NCBI RefSeq assembly: GCF_000236405.1
Contig: NC_016621.1
Span: 218,501 to 282,500 of the forward strand
Direction of reading: 5' to 3'
Source: Blattabacterium sp. (Cryptocercus punctulatus) str. Cpu
Lineage (GTDB): Bacteria > Bacteroidota > Bacteroidia > Flavobacteriales > Blattabacteriaceae
Length of the DNA: 64,000 nucleotides
The first letter of the stretch is position 1; each line of letters starts with the position of its first letter. Of the stretch, positions 1 through 8,587 are shown piece by piece. Made by a program: the position numbers and the translations under genes. The notes beneath the pieces are model-generated. The model was given only the letters and a program-made list of their open reading frames with translations, was not told where the DNA came from and made no database searches.

Positions 1-158
1 CAATTGTTTTTCCCTACTCCTTTTCCATTTATTTGATTTATAGACCAAACTATAGTCCAATTTTTCATATGTTTTAATGTAATTCTTTTTATATACTGAT
101 TAGTAGAATCTACTTTTTGTAAAAAAATTAAATATATTGGCCAAATGAATTTTTTCAA
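1..158 (-). CDS. birA: Biotin--[acetyl-CoA-carboxylase] ligase, N-terminal part
   Basis: The minus strand reads an open frame that leaves the window at position 1, so only about 52 N-terminal residues are present. It contains LQKVDSTNQYIKRI followed by WTIVWSINQINGKGVGKNN. This is the start of the biotin protein ligase catalytic domain, which has a VDSTN motif and then a Q-x-GRG-like substrate loop. The enzyme biotinylates the acetyl-CoA carboxylase carrier protein. There is no ATG: a stop codon lies just upstream and the first usable start is TTG at 158. No N-terminal DNA-binding domain is encoded, so this would be the non-regulatory type. It is divergent from rsfS, the usual flavobacterial neighbourhood. 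Confidence 0.75.
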   Translation of the reverse strand, partial: MKKFIWPIYLIFLQKVDSTNQYIKRITLKHMKNWTIVWSINQINGKGVGKNN

Positions 159-202
159 AATATTTTATATTGAAAAATTTAAATTTTTTAGAATGAAAAC
201 CT

Positions 203-210
203 TATTTTTG
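203..210 (+). promoter_or_regulatory. Candidate Bacteroidetes -7 box (TATTTTTG)
   Basis: TATTTTTG matches the Bacteroidetes TAnnTTTG -7 consensus and lies 40 nt before the rsfS start, in the birA/rsfS divergent gap. No well-spaced -33 TTG is visible, so this is a weak call in such AT-rich DNA. Confidence 0.3.
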
Positions 211-250
211 TTTTTTGAAATTAAAAAAATAATATAATAAAAATTCCGTT

Positions 251-571
251 TTGTTATTAAATAAAATTATAGAAGGGATAAAAATTGTAAATGAAAAAGA
301 TATTTCTATTTTAAACTTTAAAAATAGAAAAAATTTTGTTTGTGATTATTTTGTTATTTGTGATGGAAAATCTAAAAGTCAAGTTTATGCTATTTTTAGA
401 TATATAGAAAAAATGACAATTGAAAAATTAAAAATAAAGCCTTGGCATATCGAAGGATCGGAAAATGGAGAGTGGATATTGATGGATTATATTTCTATTG
501 TTGTACATATTTTCCAAAAAAAACTGAGATTATATTATAATTTAGAAAATATTTGGAATGAAAAATTATAA
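251..571 (+). CDS. rsfS: Ribosomal silencing factor RsfS
   Basis: 106 residues, the normal length for RsfS (Iojap/YbeB family), which binds uL14 and blocks subunit joining when nutrients are short. Diagnostic motifs are CDYFVICDGKSKSQV near residue 31, KPWHIEGSENGEWILMDY near residues 63-80 and VVHIFQKKLRLYYNLENIW at the C-terminus. The start is TTG, since no ATG lies in frame upstream. It begins the plus-strand run rsfS-ftsH-cdsA-psd and is divergent from birA. Confidence 0.9.
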   Translation: MLLNKIIEGIKIVNEKDISILNFKNRKNFVCDYFVICDGKSKSQVYAIFRYIEKMTIEKLKIKPWHIEGSENGEWILMDYISIVVHIFQKKLRLYYNLENIWNEKL

Positions 572-611
572 TCATGCTTAGTTTATATATTTAGATAAAT
601 GAAGAAAATTT

Positions 612-2558
612 ATGATAGATAAAAAAGTGAAAAGAAAAAATAACTTTTTTTGGATATATGCAGTTATATTAATTATATTTCTGGGAATATTTTTTTTTAA
701 ATCTTCTTTTTCTAATCCTAGAAAAATTGATCAAGATACCTTTTTTGAAATTCTCATGAAAGGGGAAATACAAAAAATAATAATAAAACATAGAGAAATT
801 GTACATGTTTATTTGAAAAAAAAGTATTTATCTTCTAATAATCATATCAATCAATATGATATAAAAAATCAAAATTATCAAAAATTTATTATACATCCTT
901 TACAATATGAATTTGAAATAGGAGATTTACAATTTTTTCAAAAAAAATTTGAAGAATACAAAAATAAATATAATCTAGATACAATTATTGATTTTAAAAA
1001 TCAACAGGAATATACTATAACAAAATTTTTTTTTGATTATGGTATATTTCTAATATTGTTAATTATTTTTTGGATTTTTATATTTAGAAAAATTGGATCT
1101 TCTGCAGCTGGTCCAGGAAGTCAAATATTTAATATTGGAAAATCTAGAGCTAAATTATTTGATGAAAATGATAATGTTAAAATAACATTTAAGCAAGTTG
1201 CTGGTTTAGAAGAAGCTAAAGAAGAAGTACAAGAAATTGTAGAATTTTTAAAAAGTCCTAATAAATATACTAAACTAGGAGGTAAAATCCCTAAAGGTGT
1301 ACTATTGATAGGTCCTCCTGGTACTGGAAAAACTTTATTAGCAAAAGCTGTAGCTGGTGAAGCTAAAGTTCCTTTTTTTTCCATTTCTGGTTCTGATTTT
1401 GTAGAAATGTTTGTTGGTGTAGGAGCTTCTAGAGTGAGAGATTTATTTGAAAAAGCAAAAGAAAAATCTCCTTGTATAATATTTATTGATGAAATTGATG
1501 CTATAGGAAGAGCGAGAGGAAAAAGTAATATAGCTGGATCTAATGATGAAAGAGAAAATACATTAAATCAATTACTTACAGAAATGGATGGATTTGGAAC
1601 ACATACAAATGTAATTGTTTTAGCAGCTACTAATAGATCTGATATTTTAGATAAAGCATTGCTTCGACCTGGTCGTTTTGATAGAACTATATTAGTAGAT
1701 CCTCCTGAATTAAATGAAAGAAAAGAGATATTTAGGGTACATATTCAAAAACTTATATTATCTGATAAAGTAGATATTAATTTTTTAGCTAGGCAAACTC
1801 CAGGTTTTAGTGGAGCTGATATAGCAAATATTTGTAATGAATCTGCACTTATTGCAGCAAGAAAAAATAGATCTAAAATAGAAAATAAAGATTTTTTAGA
1901 TGCTATAGATCGTATTATAGGTGGGTTAGAAAAAAAAAATAAGATTATTAAACCAAATGAAAAAAAAAGAATTGCTTATCATGAGGCGGGACATGCTGCA
2001 ATAAGTTGGTTATTAGAACATGCATCTCCATTAGTTAAAGTAACAATTGTCCCAAGAGGAAAATCTTTAGGATCGGCATGGTATCTTCCTGAGGAAAGAC
2101 AATTAACAACTCCAGAACAAATGAAAGATGAAATCTGTGCTTTACTTGCAGGTAGATCTGCAGAAGAAATTATTTTTAATAATATTTCAACAGGGGCCTT
2201 AAATGATTTAGAAAAAGTAACTAAACAAGCTCAATCTATGGTAGCAGTTTTTGGATTGAATGATAAAATTGGAAATATTTCTTATTATGATTCTACAGGA
2301 CAAAATGAATTTTCTTTTTCTAAACCTTATAGTGAAAAAACTGCTCAAATTATAGATGAAGAAATATCAAAAATTATTACAGAACAATATAAAAGAGCTA
2401 AAAATATATTAAAAAATAATGAAAAAAAATTATCTATCCTTGCTAATGAATTATTAGAAAAAGAAGTTATTTTTAGAGAAGATTTAAAAAAAATATTTGG
2501 AGAAAGACCTTTTTCTGATGATATCGGAGATATGTTAACTACAGTTAATCATTTTTAA
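612..2558 (+). CDS. ftsH: ATP-dependent zinc metalloprotease FtsH
   Basis: 648 residues, full length. Two membrane segments (about 13-31 and 141-160) flank a periplasmic domain, followed by an AAA+ domain with Walker A GPPGTGKT at 234-241, Walker [13 protein letters not shown] and the SRH region. The zinc protease motif HEAGH is at 457-461. This membrane-anchored hexameric protease degrades misfolded membrane proteins and short-lived regulators. An A10 tract (about 1930-1939) lies inside the coding region. The last base of its TAA is the first base of the cdsA ATG, indicating translational coupling. Confidence 0.98.
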   Translation: MIDKKVKRKNNFFWIYAVILIIFLGIFFFKSSFSNPRKIDQDTFFEILMKGEIQKIIIKHREIVHVYLKKKYLSSNNHINQYDIKNQNYQKFIIHPLQYEFEIGDLQFFQKKFEEYKNKYNLDTIIDFKNQQEYTITKFFFDYGIFLILLIIFWIFIFRKIGSSAAGPGSQIFNIGKSRAKLFDENDNVKITFKQVAGLEEAKEEVQEIVEFLKSPNKYTKLGGKIPKGVLLIGPPGTGKTLLAKAVAGEAKVPFFSISGSDFVEMFVGVGASRVRDLFEKAKEKSPCIIFIDEIDAIGRARGKSNIAGSNDERENTLNQLLTEMDGFGTHTNVIVLAATNRSDILDKALLRPGRFDRTILVDPPELNERKEIFRVHIQKLILSDKVDINFLARQTPGFSGADIANICNESALIAARKNRSKIENKDFLDAIDRIIGGLEKKNKIIKPNEKKRIAYHEAGHAAISWLLEHASPLVKVTIVPRGKSLGSAWYLPEERQLTTPEQMKDEICALLAGRSAEEIIFNNISTGALNDLEKVTKQAQSMVAVFGLNDKIGNISYYDSTGQNEFSFSKPYSEKTAQIIDEEISKIITEQYKRAKNILKNNEKKLSILANELLEKEVIFREDLKKIFGERPFSDDIGDMLTTVNHF

Positions 2559-3379
2559 TGAAAATAGAATTAATGAAAAAAAAAAATGATTTAGGGATAA
2601 GATTTTTTACCGGATTTATTTATGTTTTTATGATTATTTTTTCAATTGAAAAAGGAGAAAAGATTTTTAGAATGGTAATGATGATATTATCTTTTTTTTG
2701 TTTATTTGAATTTTTAGTTATTTTAAAAACAAATACAACTTTAATAAAAATAAATTCATTCTTTTTTTTATTTTCGATATTTTTAGATTTTCTTGTAGAA
2801 AAAGATATATTTTTATATATCATATGTTTTATCCCATATTCTATAACATTTTTTATTATTCAATTGTTTTCTAAAGGGGTTTCTCATCAAGAGAAAATAA
2901 GACAAATAAGTCATTTAACTTTTGGATTAGTATATGTTTTAATTCCATTTTTTTTAGCATCTTATATATATTCTAAATATGGAAAAGAATTAATTTTAGG
3001 TACATTTTTTCTTATATGGACAAATGATACTTTATCCTATTTGATAGGAATAAAATGGGGAAAAAGGAAAATAGATATATCTATATCTCCTAAAAAATCT
3101 ATAGAAGGATTTATTGGAGGTTTATTTTTTTGTTTAATATTGGGAATATTATTATCCAATATTTGGGGAAAAAAATATTGGTTTATTCTTTCTTTTATCA
3201 TTCCTATTTTTTCTACTATTGGAGATCTTGTAGAATCTACTATTAAAAGATCTTATAATGTAAAAAATTCAGGAATATGGTTTCCTGGACATGGTGGATT
3301 TTTAGATAGATTAGATAGTTTTATATTTGTCATACCAATTATAGCTACTATTGCTACTGGAATAGTATATTTTTTTTAA
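2558..3379 (+). CDS. cdsA: Phosphatidate cytidylyltransferase
   Basis: 273 residues. Makes CDP-diacylglycerol from phosphatidic acid and CTP, the branch point for phospholipids. It is a polytopic membrane protein with about 7-8 hydrophobic segments. The C-terminal signature is present: SPKKSIEGFIGG, then GDLVESTIKRSYNVKNSG and PGHGGFLDRLDS. It overlaps the ftsH stop by one base. In many free-living Flavobacteria an extra gene sits between ftsH and cdsA (from memory); here they are fused into one compact unit. It feeds the neighbouring psd step only through phosphatidylserine synthase, which is not in this window. Confidence 0.95.
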   Translation: MKIELMKKKNDLGIRFFTGFIYVFMIIFSIEKGEKIFRMVMMILSFFCLFEFLVILKTNTTLIKINSFFFLFSIFLDFLVEKDIFLYIICFIPYSITFFIIQLFSKGVSHQEKIRQISHLTFGLVYVLIPFFLASYIYSKYGKELILGTFFLIWTNDTLSYLIGIKWGKRKIDISISPKKSIEGFIGGLFFCLILGILLSNIWGKKYWFILSFIIPIFSTIGDLVESTIKRSYNVKNSGIWFPGHGGFLDRLDSFIFVIPIIATIATGIVYFF

Positions 3380-3390
3380 ATAAAATATAG

Positions 3391-3442
3391 ATGATCCATA
3401 AAGAAGGATTTCCATTTTTAATATATTTATTAATATTAATAT
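3391..3442 (+). other. psd: Out-of-frame 5' segment of psd
   Basis: An ATG at 3391 opens MIHKEGFPFLIYLLILI, which matches the usual M-[FI]-HKEG start followed by a membrane segment of short Bacteroidetes phosphatidylserine decarboxylases. This frame stops 90 nt later. Removing one T in the ATTTG at 3441-3445 would join it to the psd frame and give a 221-residue protein of normal length. Confidence 0.6.
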
Positions 3443-4057
3443 TTGATAGGAATTTTTATTTCTATTTTTATATTTTCTAGATTTTTTAACTTATTTTTAA
3501 TATTTTTTTTAATTATATTTTATGCATTTTTCCTTTTCTTTTTCAGAAATCCAAAAAAAAATTTATCTAAAAAAAAATTTAAAAATGATAATGAAGTGAT
3601 TTCTCCTTCTGATGGAAAAATATTAGAAATAAAAAAAATTTTTGAAAGTGAATTTTTACAAAAAAATTGTATATGTATATCTATATTTATGTCTCCATTT
3701 GATGTACATGTAAATAGATTTCCAGTATCTGGAAAAATAATTTATGTTAGATATCATCCAGGTAAATATTGGTTAGCATGGAATAAAAAATCATCGTTAA
3801 ATAACGAACGAACAACTACAGTTATAGAAACAATAAATACAAAAAAAAAAATACTATTTCGACAAATAGCTGGATTTTTAGCTCGTCGTATTATTCTTTA
3901 TGCTAAAGAAAATTGTTTAGCTAAAAAAGGAGAAGAATTTGGATTTATTAAATTTGGATCTAGAATAGATATTTATCTACCATTAGATTCTATTATTTTT
4001 ATCAAAAAAGGGGAAAAAGTTATTGGTGGAGAAACTATAATTTCTATGATACCATAA
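3443..4057 (+). CDS. psd: Phosphatidylserine decarboxylase (core, 5' end frameshifted)
   Basis: Converts phosphatidylserine to phosphatidylethanolamine at the inner membrane. The 204-residue frame starting at TTG 3443 has a hydrophobic N-terminus, FFRNPKKN, SPSDGKILEI, IFMSPFDVHVNRFPVSG and the self-cleaving site KFGSRIDIYLP. Gly172-Ser173 (numbered from the TTG) is the cleavage point that makes the pyruvoyl group. The catalytic core is therefore complete. The normal N-terminal segment lies in another frame just upstream (3391-3442), so either expression starts at TTG or the shift is bypassed. Last gene of the rsfS-ftsH-cdsA-psd run; a terminator follows. Confidence 0.85.
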   Translation: MIGIFISIFIFSRFFNLFLIFFLIIFYAFFLFFFRNPKKNLSKKKFKNDNEVISPSDGKILEIKKIFESEFLQKNCICISIFMSPFDVHVNRFPVSGKIIYVRYHPGKYWLAWNKKSSLNNERTTTVIETINTKKKILFRQIAGFLARRIILYAKENCLAKKGEEFGFIKFGSRIDIYLPLDSIIFIKKGEKVIGGETIISMIP

Positions 4058-4065
4058 AAATAATA

Positions 4066-4099
4066 AAAAAACTAATCCCAATAAGGGGATTAGTTTTTT
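4066..4099. terminator. Bidirectional intrinsic terminator between psd and dnaK
   Basis: Hairpin with stem ACTAATCCC / GGGATTAGT, preceded by an A run and followed by a T run. This gives a U tail on both strands. It lies between the convergent stops of psd (plus) and dnaK (minus) and is one of the few GC-containing hairpins in the window. Confidence 0.8.
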
Positions 4100-4101
4100 T
4101 A

Positions 4102-6006
4102 TTATTTAACTTCTTCATAATCTACATCTTGGACATTTTCATTTCCTTTATTATTTTTTTCTTCATTATTTTTTTTATTAGAATCATTTGAATTATTATT
4201 TTTTTTATTGGAAGAATAAAGTTCTTGTGATGCATTAGCCCAAACTTCGTTTAATTTTTTCATACAAATATCAATAGATGAAAAATCTTTTTTACTGTGT
4301 GCCAGTCTTAATTCTTCTAAAGATTTTTTTATATTTTTTTTATTATTTTCAGATAATTTATCTCCATAATCTTTTAACTGTTTTTCAGATTGAAAAATCT
4401 GATTATCTGCGGAATTTAATTTATCTATTTCTCCTTTTATTTTTTCGTCTTTTTTTGCATTTTCTTCCGCTTCTCTTTTCATTTTTTCAATTTCCTCTTG
4501 ATTTAACCCTGAAGAAGTTTCAATTCGTATAGATTGTTCTTTTCCAGTCCCTTTATTTTTTGCAGAAACATTAAGTATTCCATTAGCATCAATATCAAAA
4601 CTAACCTCAATTTGAGGAATTCCTCTAGGTGAAGGAGGGATCTCAATGAGATCAAATCTTCCTATTTCTTTATTATCATTGAACATAGGTCTTTCTCCTT
4701 GTCCTACTCTTATAGTTACTGCAGATTGATTATCTGATGCTGTAGAAAAAATTTCTGATTTTTTAGTAGGAATAGTAGTATTGGATTCTATAAGTTTTGT
4801 AAAAACACCCCCTAAAGTTTCTATTCCTAAAGATAAAGGAGTTACATCAAGCAATAAAACATCTTGTACATCACCTGTTAAAACTCCTCCTTGTATAGCA
4901 GCACCAATAGCTACAACTTCATCTGGATTTACTCCTTTAGATGGTTTTTTTTTAAAAAATTCTTCAACTTTTTCTTGTACTTTTGGAATTCTCGTAGAAC
5001 CTCCTACTAAAATAACTTCGTCAATATCTTTAGTAGATAATCCAGCTGATTCTAATGCTTTGGAACATGGATTAATAGATCTAAATATTAAATTTTCAGA
5101 TAATTGTTCAAATTTAGATCGAGTTAATGTAAGAACCATATGTTTTGGCCCTGATTCTGTAGCAGTAATATATGGTAAATTTATTTCTGTTTTAGTAGAA
5201 GATGATAATTCTATTTTAGCTTTTTCAGAAGCTTCTTTTAAACGTTGTAAAGCCATAGGATCATTTCTAAGATCTATTTCTTCTTTAGATTTAAATTCAT
5301 TGGATAAATAATCAATTATAACTTGATCAAAATTATCTCCTCCTAAATGTGTATCTCCATTAGTAGAAAGTACTTCGAAAACTCCATCTCCTAATTCTAA
5401 AATAGAAACATCGAATGTCCCACCACCTAAATCATATACTACTATTTTTTTATTTTGATTTTTTTTATCTAAACCATAAGCTAATGCTGCAGCTGTTGGC
5501 TCATTAATAATCCTTTCTACTTTCAATCCGGCAATTTCTCCAGCTTCTTTAGTAGCTTGTCTTTGGGCATCATTAAAATATGCTGGTACAGTAATAACTG
5601 CTCTATTTACTTTTTTTCCTAGATAATCTTCAGCTGTTTTTTTCATTTTTTGAAGTATCATAGCAGATATTTCTTGAGGTGCATATAATCTATTTTCTAT
5701 ATTAACACGTGGTGTGTTATTTCCACCTTTGACAATTTTATAAGGAATATGTTTTGATTCTTCTGTTACTTCAGAAAACATTCTACCCATAAAACGTTTA
5801 ATTGAAAAAATAGTTTTTTGTGGATTCGTAACTGCTTGTCTTTTTGCAGGATCTCCTATTTTTCTTTCTCCATCTTCTATAAAAGCCACTATTGATGGAG
5901 TAGTCCTTTTACCTTCTGAATTAGGTATGACAACAGGATCATTTATTTCCATTACTGCAACACAAGAATTTGTTGTCCCTAAATCTATTCCTATAATTTT
6001 ACTCAT
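4102..6006 (-). CDS. dnaK: Chaperone protein DnaK (Hsp70)
   Basis: 634 residues, full length. ATP-driven folding chaperone. The nucleotide-binding domain has [15 protein letters not shown] at the start, then [20 protein letters not shown] and [14 protein letters not shown]. The substrate-binding domain begins after [17 protein letters not shown], and the lid ends in the conserved acidic tail DVDYEEVK. It stands alone on the minus strand; grpE and dnaJ are not in this window. No CIRCE operator was seen upstream, only an unrelated short inverted repeat. Confidence 0.98.
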   Translation of the reverse strand: MSKIIGIDLGTTNSCVAVMEINDPVVIPNSEGKRTTPSIVAFIEDGERKIGDPAKRQAVTNPQKTIFSIKRFMGRMFSEVTEESKHIPYKIVKGGNNTPRVNIENRLYAPQEISAMILQKMKKTAEDYLGKKVNRAVITVPAYFNDAQRQATKEAGEIAGLKVERIINEPTAAALAYGLDKKNQNKKIVVYDLGGGTFDVSILELGDGVFEVLSTNGDTHLGGDNFDQVIIDYLSNEFKSKEEIDLRNDPMALQRLKEASEKAKIELSSSTKTEINLPYITATESGPKHMVLTLTRSKFEQLSENLIFRSINPCSKALESAGLSTKDIDEVILVGGSTRIPKVQEKVEEFFKKKPSKGVNPDEVVAIGAAIQGGVLTGDVQDVLLLDVTPLSLGIETLGGVFTKLIESNTTIPTKKSEIFSTASDNQSAVTIRVGQGERPMFNDNKEIGRFDLIEIPPSPRGIPQIEVSFDIDANGILNVSAKNKGTGKEQSIRIETSSGLNQEEIEKMKREAEENAKKDEKIKGEIDKLNSADNQIFQSEKQLKDYGDKLSENNKKNIKKSLEELRLAHSKKDFSSIDICMKKLNEVWANASQELYSSNKKNNNSNDSNKKNNEEKNNKGNENVQDVDYEEVK

Positions 6007-6026
6007 TTTTATTACTTTATTTTCAT

Positions 6027-6046
6027 ACTGTCATTCAATAGACAGT
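6027..6046. repeat. Inverted repeat upstream of dnaK
   Basis: ACTGTC (6027-6032) and GACAGT (6041-6046) form perfect 6-bp arms around an 8-nt spacer, 21-40 nt before the dnaK start, in the dnaK/rplM divergent gap. It is not the CIRCE sequence. It could be an operator or a leader hairpin; function unknown. Confidence 0.35.
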
Positions 6047-6199
6047 TCAATCATTATGCCATAATAAAGTTATAGAATGAATTACCATAATATCCTTTTA
6101 ATAAAAAAAAAAATTGGAATAATAGTATGACAAAAAGTCATTTATATTCAAATTTTATTTTAAAATATCTTATATTTCTTAAATTAATTTATTTTGATT

Positions 6200-6640
6200 A
6201 TGGATTTTTTAAGTTTTAAAACTATTAATAAAAATGATTCAAAAAATTGGATTATTATGGATGCAAAAGATCAATATTTAGGTAGATTTTCTACTAAGAT
6301 TGCTTTAATAATAAGAGGAAAACATAAGACTAATTTTTCTCCAAATTTAGATTGTGGAGATTATGTAATTGTAATAAATTCTAAAAAAATTAAACTTACA
6401 GGAAAAAAATGGATTAATAAAAAATATATTCGTTATACTGGATATCCAGGAGGAAAAAAAATAATATTTGCTAAAGATCTTTTGATTAAAGATTCAACAA
6501 AAATAATATATAAATCTGTTAAAGGAATGCTTCCTAAAAATCGTTTGGGAAACAAAATTATAAAAAATCTTCATATTTATCCAAATTCTGAACATAAACA
6601 TCAAGCCCAAAAACCAATTCAATTATATATAAAAAATTAA
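6200..6640 (+). CDS. rplM: 50S ribosomal protein L13
   Basis: 146 residues from ATG 6200; a TTG two codons upstream is possible but less likely. Family motifs are NWIIMDAKDQYLGRFSTKIA, GDYVIVINSKKIKLTGKKW and VKGMLPKNRLGNK. Early-assembly protein of the large subunit. It heads the block rplM-rpsI-rpsB-tsf-gpmI-map and is divergent from dnaK. rpsI follows after 6 nt. Confidence 0.96.
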   Translation: MDFLSFKTINKNDSKNWIIMDAKDQYLGRFSTKIALIIRGKHKTNFSPNLDCGDYVIVINSKKIKLTGKKWINKKYIRYTGYPGGKKIIFAKDLLIKDSTKIIYKSVKGMLPKNRLGNKIIKNLHIYPNSEHKHQAQKPIQLYIKN

Positions 6641-6646
6641 TAAAAG

Positions 6647-7021
6647 ATGATCCATACTATAGGAAGAAGAAAACGTTCTCTTGCACGTATTTATTTAAAA
6701 CCTGGAAATAAAATTATTACGATTAATTCTAAAAAATTAGAAAAATATTTTCCAAAAAATATCCATGGAAAAATTTTATATCCTTTTCAATTAATAAATA
6801 ATAATAAATTTGATATAAAAATAAAAGTTTGTGGAGGGGGATTTAATGGTCAAGCAGAAGCTATTTGTTTAGCTATATCTAGAGCACTTTGTAAATTAGA
6901 CCCAGAAAATAGAAAAATATTAAAATTTAATGGATTATTAACTAGAGATTCTAGAAAAGTAGAAAGAAAAAAATTTGGTCAAAAAAAAGCAAGAAAAAAG
7001 TTTCAATTTTCAAAACGTTAG
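6647..7021 (+). CDS. rpsI: 30S ribosomal protein S9
   Basis: 124 residues, with IGRRKRSLARIYLKPG near the start, GGGFNGQAEAICLAISRAL in the middle and the basic tail ending in Lys-Arg. In other bacteria that tail reaches the P-site tRNA anticodon loop. It follows rplM by 6 nt, the near-universal rplM-rpsI pair. Confidence 0.96.
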   Translation: MIHTIGRRKRSLARIYLKPGNKIITINSKKLEKYFPKNIHGKILYPFQLINNNKFDIKIKVCGGGFNGQAEAICLAISRALCKLDPENRKILKFNGLLTRDSRKVERKKFGQKKARKKFQFSKR

Positions 7022-7049
7022 AGGATTGATTCAAAATTAAATAAAAAAA

Positions 7050-7775
7050 ATGAAAGCTAATACTCAAGATTTATTAAAAGCAGGTGTACATTTTGGACAT
7101 ATTTCTCGAAAATGGAATCCAAAAATGCGTCCTTATATTTTCATGAAAAAAGGAGGATTTCATATTATAGATTTATCAAAAACTGTAATTAAACTAGATA
7201 TAGCCTGTCAAGAATTAAAAAAAATTGTAACCTTGGGTAAAAAAATTTTATTAGTAGGAACAAAAATTCAGGCTAAAGAAAAAGTTTTTTTTTATGCAAA
7301 AAGTGTAAATATGCCTTGTGTAACGGAAAGATGGTTAGGGGGATTATTAACAAACTTTACTACTATTCGAAAATCAGTAAAGAAAATGAATAGTATAGAA
7401 AAAATGAAAAAAAATGGAACTTTCGATGCTTTATCTAAAAAAGAACGATTATTAATAAATAGGTTATATACAAAATTATATAGAAATTTAGGAAGTATTT
7501 CTTTTATGAATCATCTTCCAGGGGGTATTTTTTTGATAGATCCATTTAAAGAAAAAATAGCTTTATCAGAATCTATAAAATTAAAGATTCCTATTTTTGC
7601 TATGGTAGATACAAATACAGATCCAAATGGTATAGATTATCCAATCCCATCTAATGATGATTCATCTAAATCTATTGATATAATTTTACAATTTATTACA
7701 AAAGCAATTCAACAAGGTCATTTATTAAAAAAAAATGAACGTGAAGAAAAAAAATCTATAAATGAAAAATCATGA
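7050..7775 (+). CDS. rpsB: 30S ribosomal protein S2
   Basis: 241 residues. Shows LLKAGVHFGHISRKWNPKM, TERWLGGLLTNFTTIRKS and PIFAMVDTNTDPNGIDYPIP, the typical S2 blocks. S2 is added late to the small subunit and helps recruit S1. Its TGA overlaps the tsf ATG by 4 nt, so the two are probably translationally coupled. Confidence 0.97.
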   Translation: MKANTQDLLKAGVHFGHISRKWNPKMRPYIFMKKGGFHIIDLSKTVIKLDIACQELKKIVTLGKKILLVGTKIQAKEKVFFYAKSVNMPCVTERWLGGLLTNFTTIRKSVKKMNSIEKMKKNGTFDALSKKERLLINRLYTKLYRNLGSISFMNHLPGGIFLIDPFKEKIALSESIKLKIPIFAMVDTNTDPNGIDYPIPSNDDSSKSIDIILQFITKAIQQGHLLKKNEREEKKSINEKS

Positions 7776-8587
7776 AAATTTCAATTTCTCAAATTTATAA
7801 ACTAAGAAAAATTACTGGTATTGGAATAATGGATTGTAAGATAGCTTTAATTAAAACCAATGGAAATTTTGAAAAAGCAATCGATTTTTTAAGAAAAAAA
7901 GGAGAAAAAATAGCTATAAATCGTGCTTCTTTAAAAGTTAAAGCAGGTTCAATTATATCTTGTATAAATGCTGATCAAACATCTGGTACTATTATCGGTT
8001 TAAGTTGTGAAACAGATATTCTTTCCAAAAGTTCAGATTTTTTAAATTTTTTATCCAAATTATCTGATAAATCATTTTTATGCAATACAAAAGAAGATTT
8101 TTTATCTAGTTTATATCATGGAAATAGTATTCGAGAAATGATCTTTGAAAAGATTAGTGCTTTTAATGAAAAATTAGAATTAAAAATATTTGAGAAAATA
8201 AATTCCCCATTTGTGATAAATTATACGCATAATAATAAAATAGCTTCTTTAGTTGGATTTTCTTCTAAAATTCAAAAATCAATTGCAAAAAATATTGCTA
8301 TGCATATTACAGCTATGAATCCAATAGCTATAGATAAAAAAGAAATACCCGAAAATTTAATGAAAAAAGAATTAGAAATAATTCGATTTCAGATAGAAAA
8401 AGAAAAAAAACCAGATCAAATAAAGGAAAAAATGATTTTTGGAAAAATAAAAAAATTTATAATGGAGAATACTTTATTGAATCAAAAATATATAAAAGAT
8501 AACAATATAACTATTCAAGAATATATGAATAGATCATTTTCAAAAAATATAAAAATAAATTCTTATAAAAGAATAAGTATTTTTTAA
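7772..8587 (+). CDS. tsf: Elongation factor Ts
   Basis: 271 residues. Guanine-nucleotide exchange factor for EF-Tu. The N-terminal UBA-like part has LRKITGIGIMDCKIALIKTNG, where most family members have TGAGMMDCKKAL. Next comes FLRKKGEKIA, then the core with LSCETDILSKSSDF and IAMHITAMNPIAI. Downstream of rpsB with a 4-nt overlap; gpmI starts on the very next base after its stop. Confidence 0.95.
   Translation: MKISISQIYKLRKITGIGIMDCKIALIKTNGNFEKAIDFLRKKGEKIAINRASLKVKAGSIISCINADQTSGTIIGLSCETDILSKSSDFLNFLSKLSDKSFLCNTKEDFLSSLYHGNSIREMIFEKISAFNEKLELKIFEKINSPFVINYTHNNKIASLVGFSSKIQKSIAKNIAMHITAMNPIAIDKKEIPENLMKKELEIIRFQIEKEKKPDQIKEKMIFGKIKKFIMENTLLNQKYIKDNNITIQEYMNRSFSKNIKINSYKRISIF

Noticed and set aside
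4278..5311. Plus-strand open frames inside dnaK (4278-4532 and 4781-5311).
   Set aside because: They are antisense shadows of dnaK with unnatural composition; dnaK is beyond doubt.
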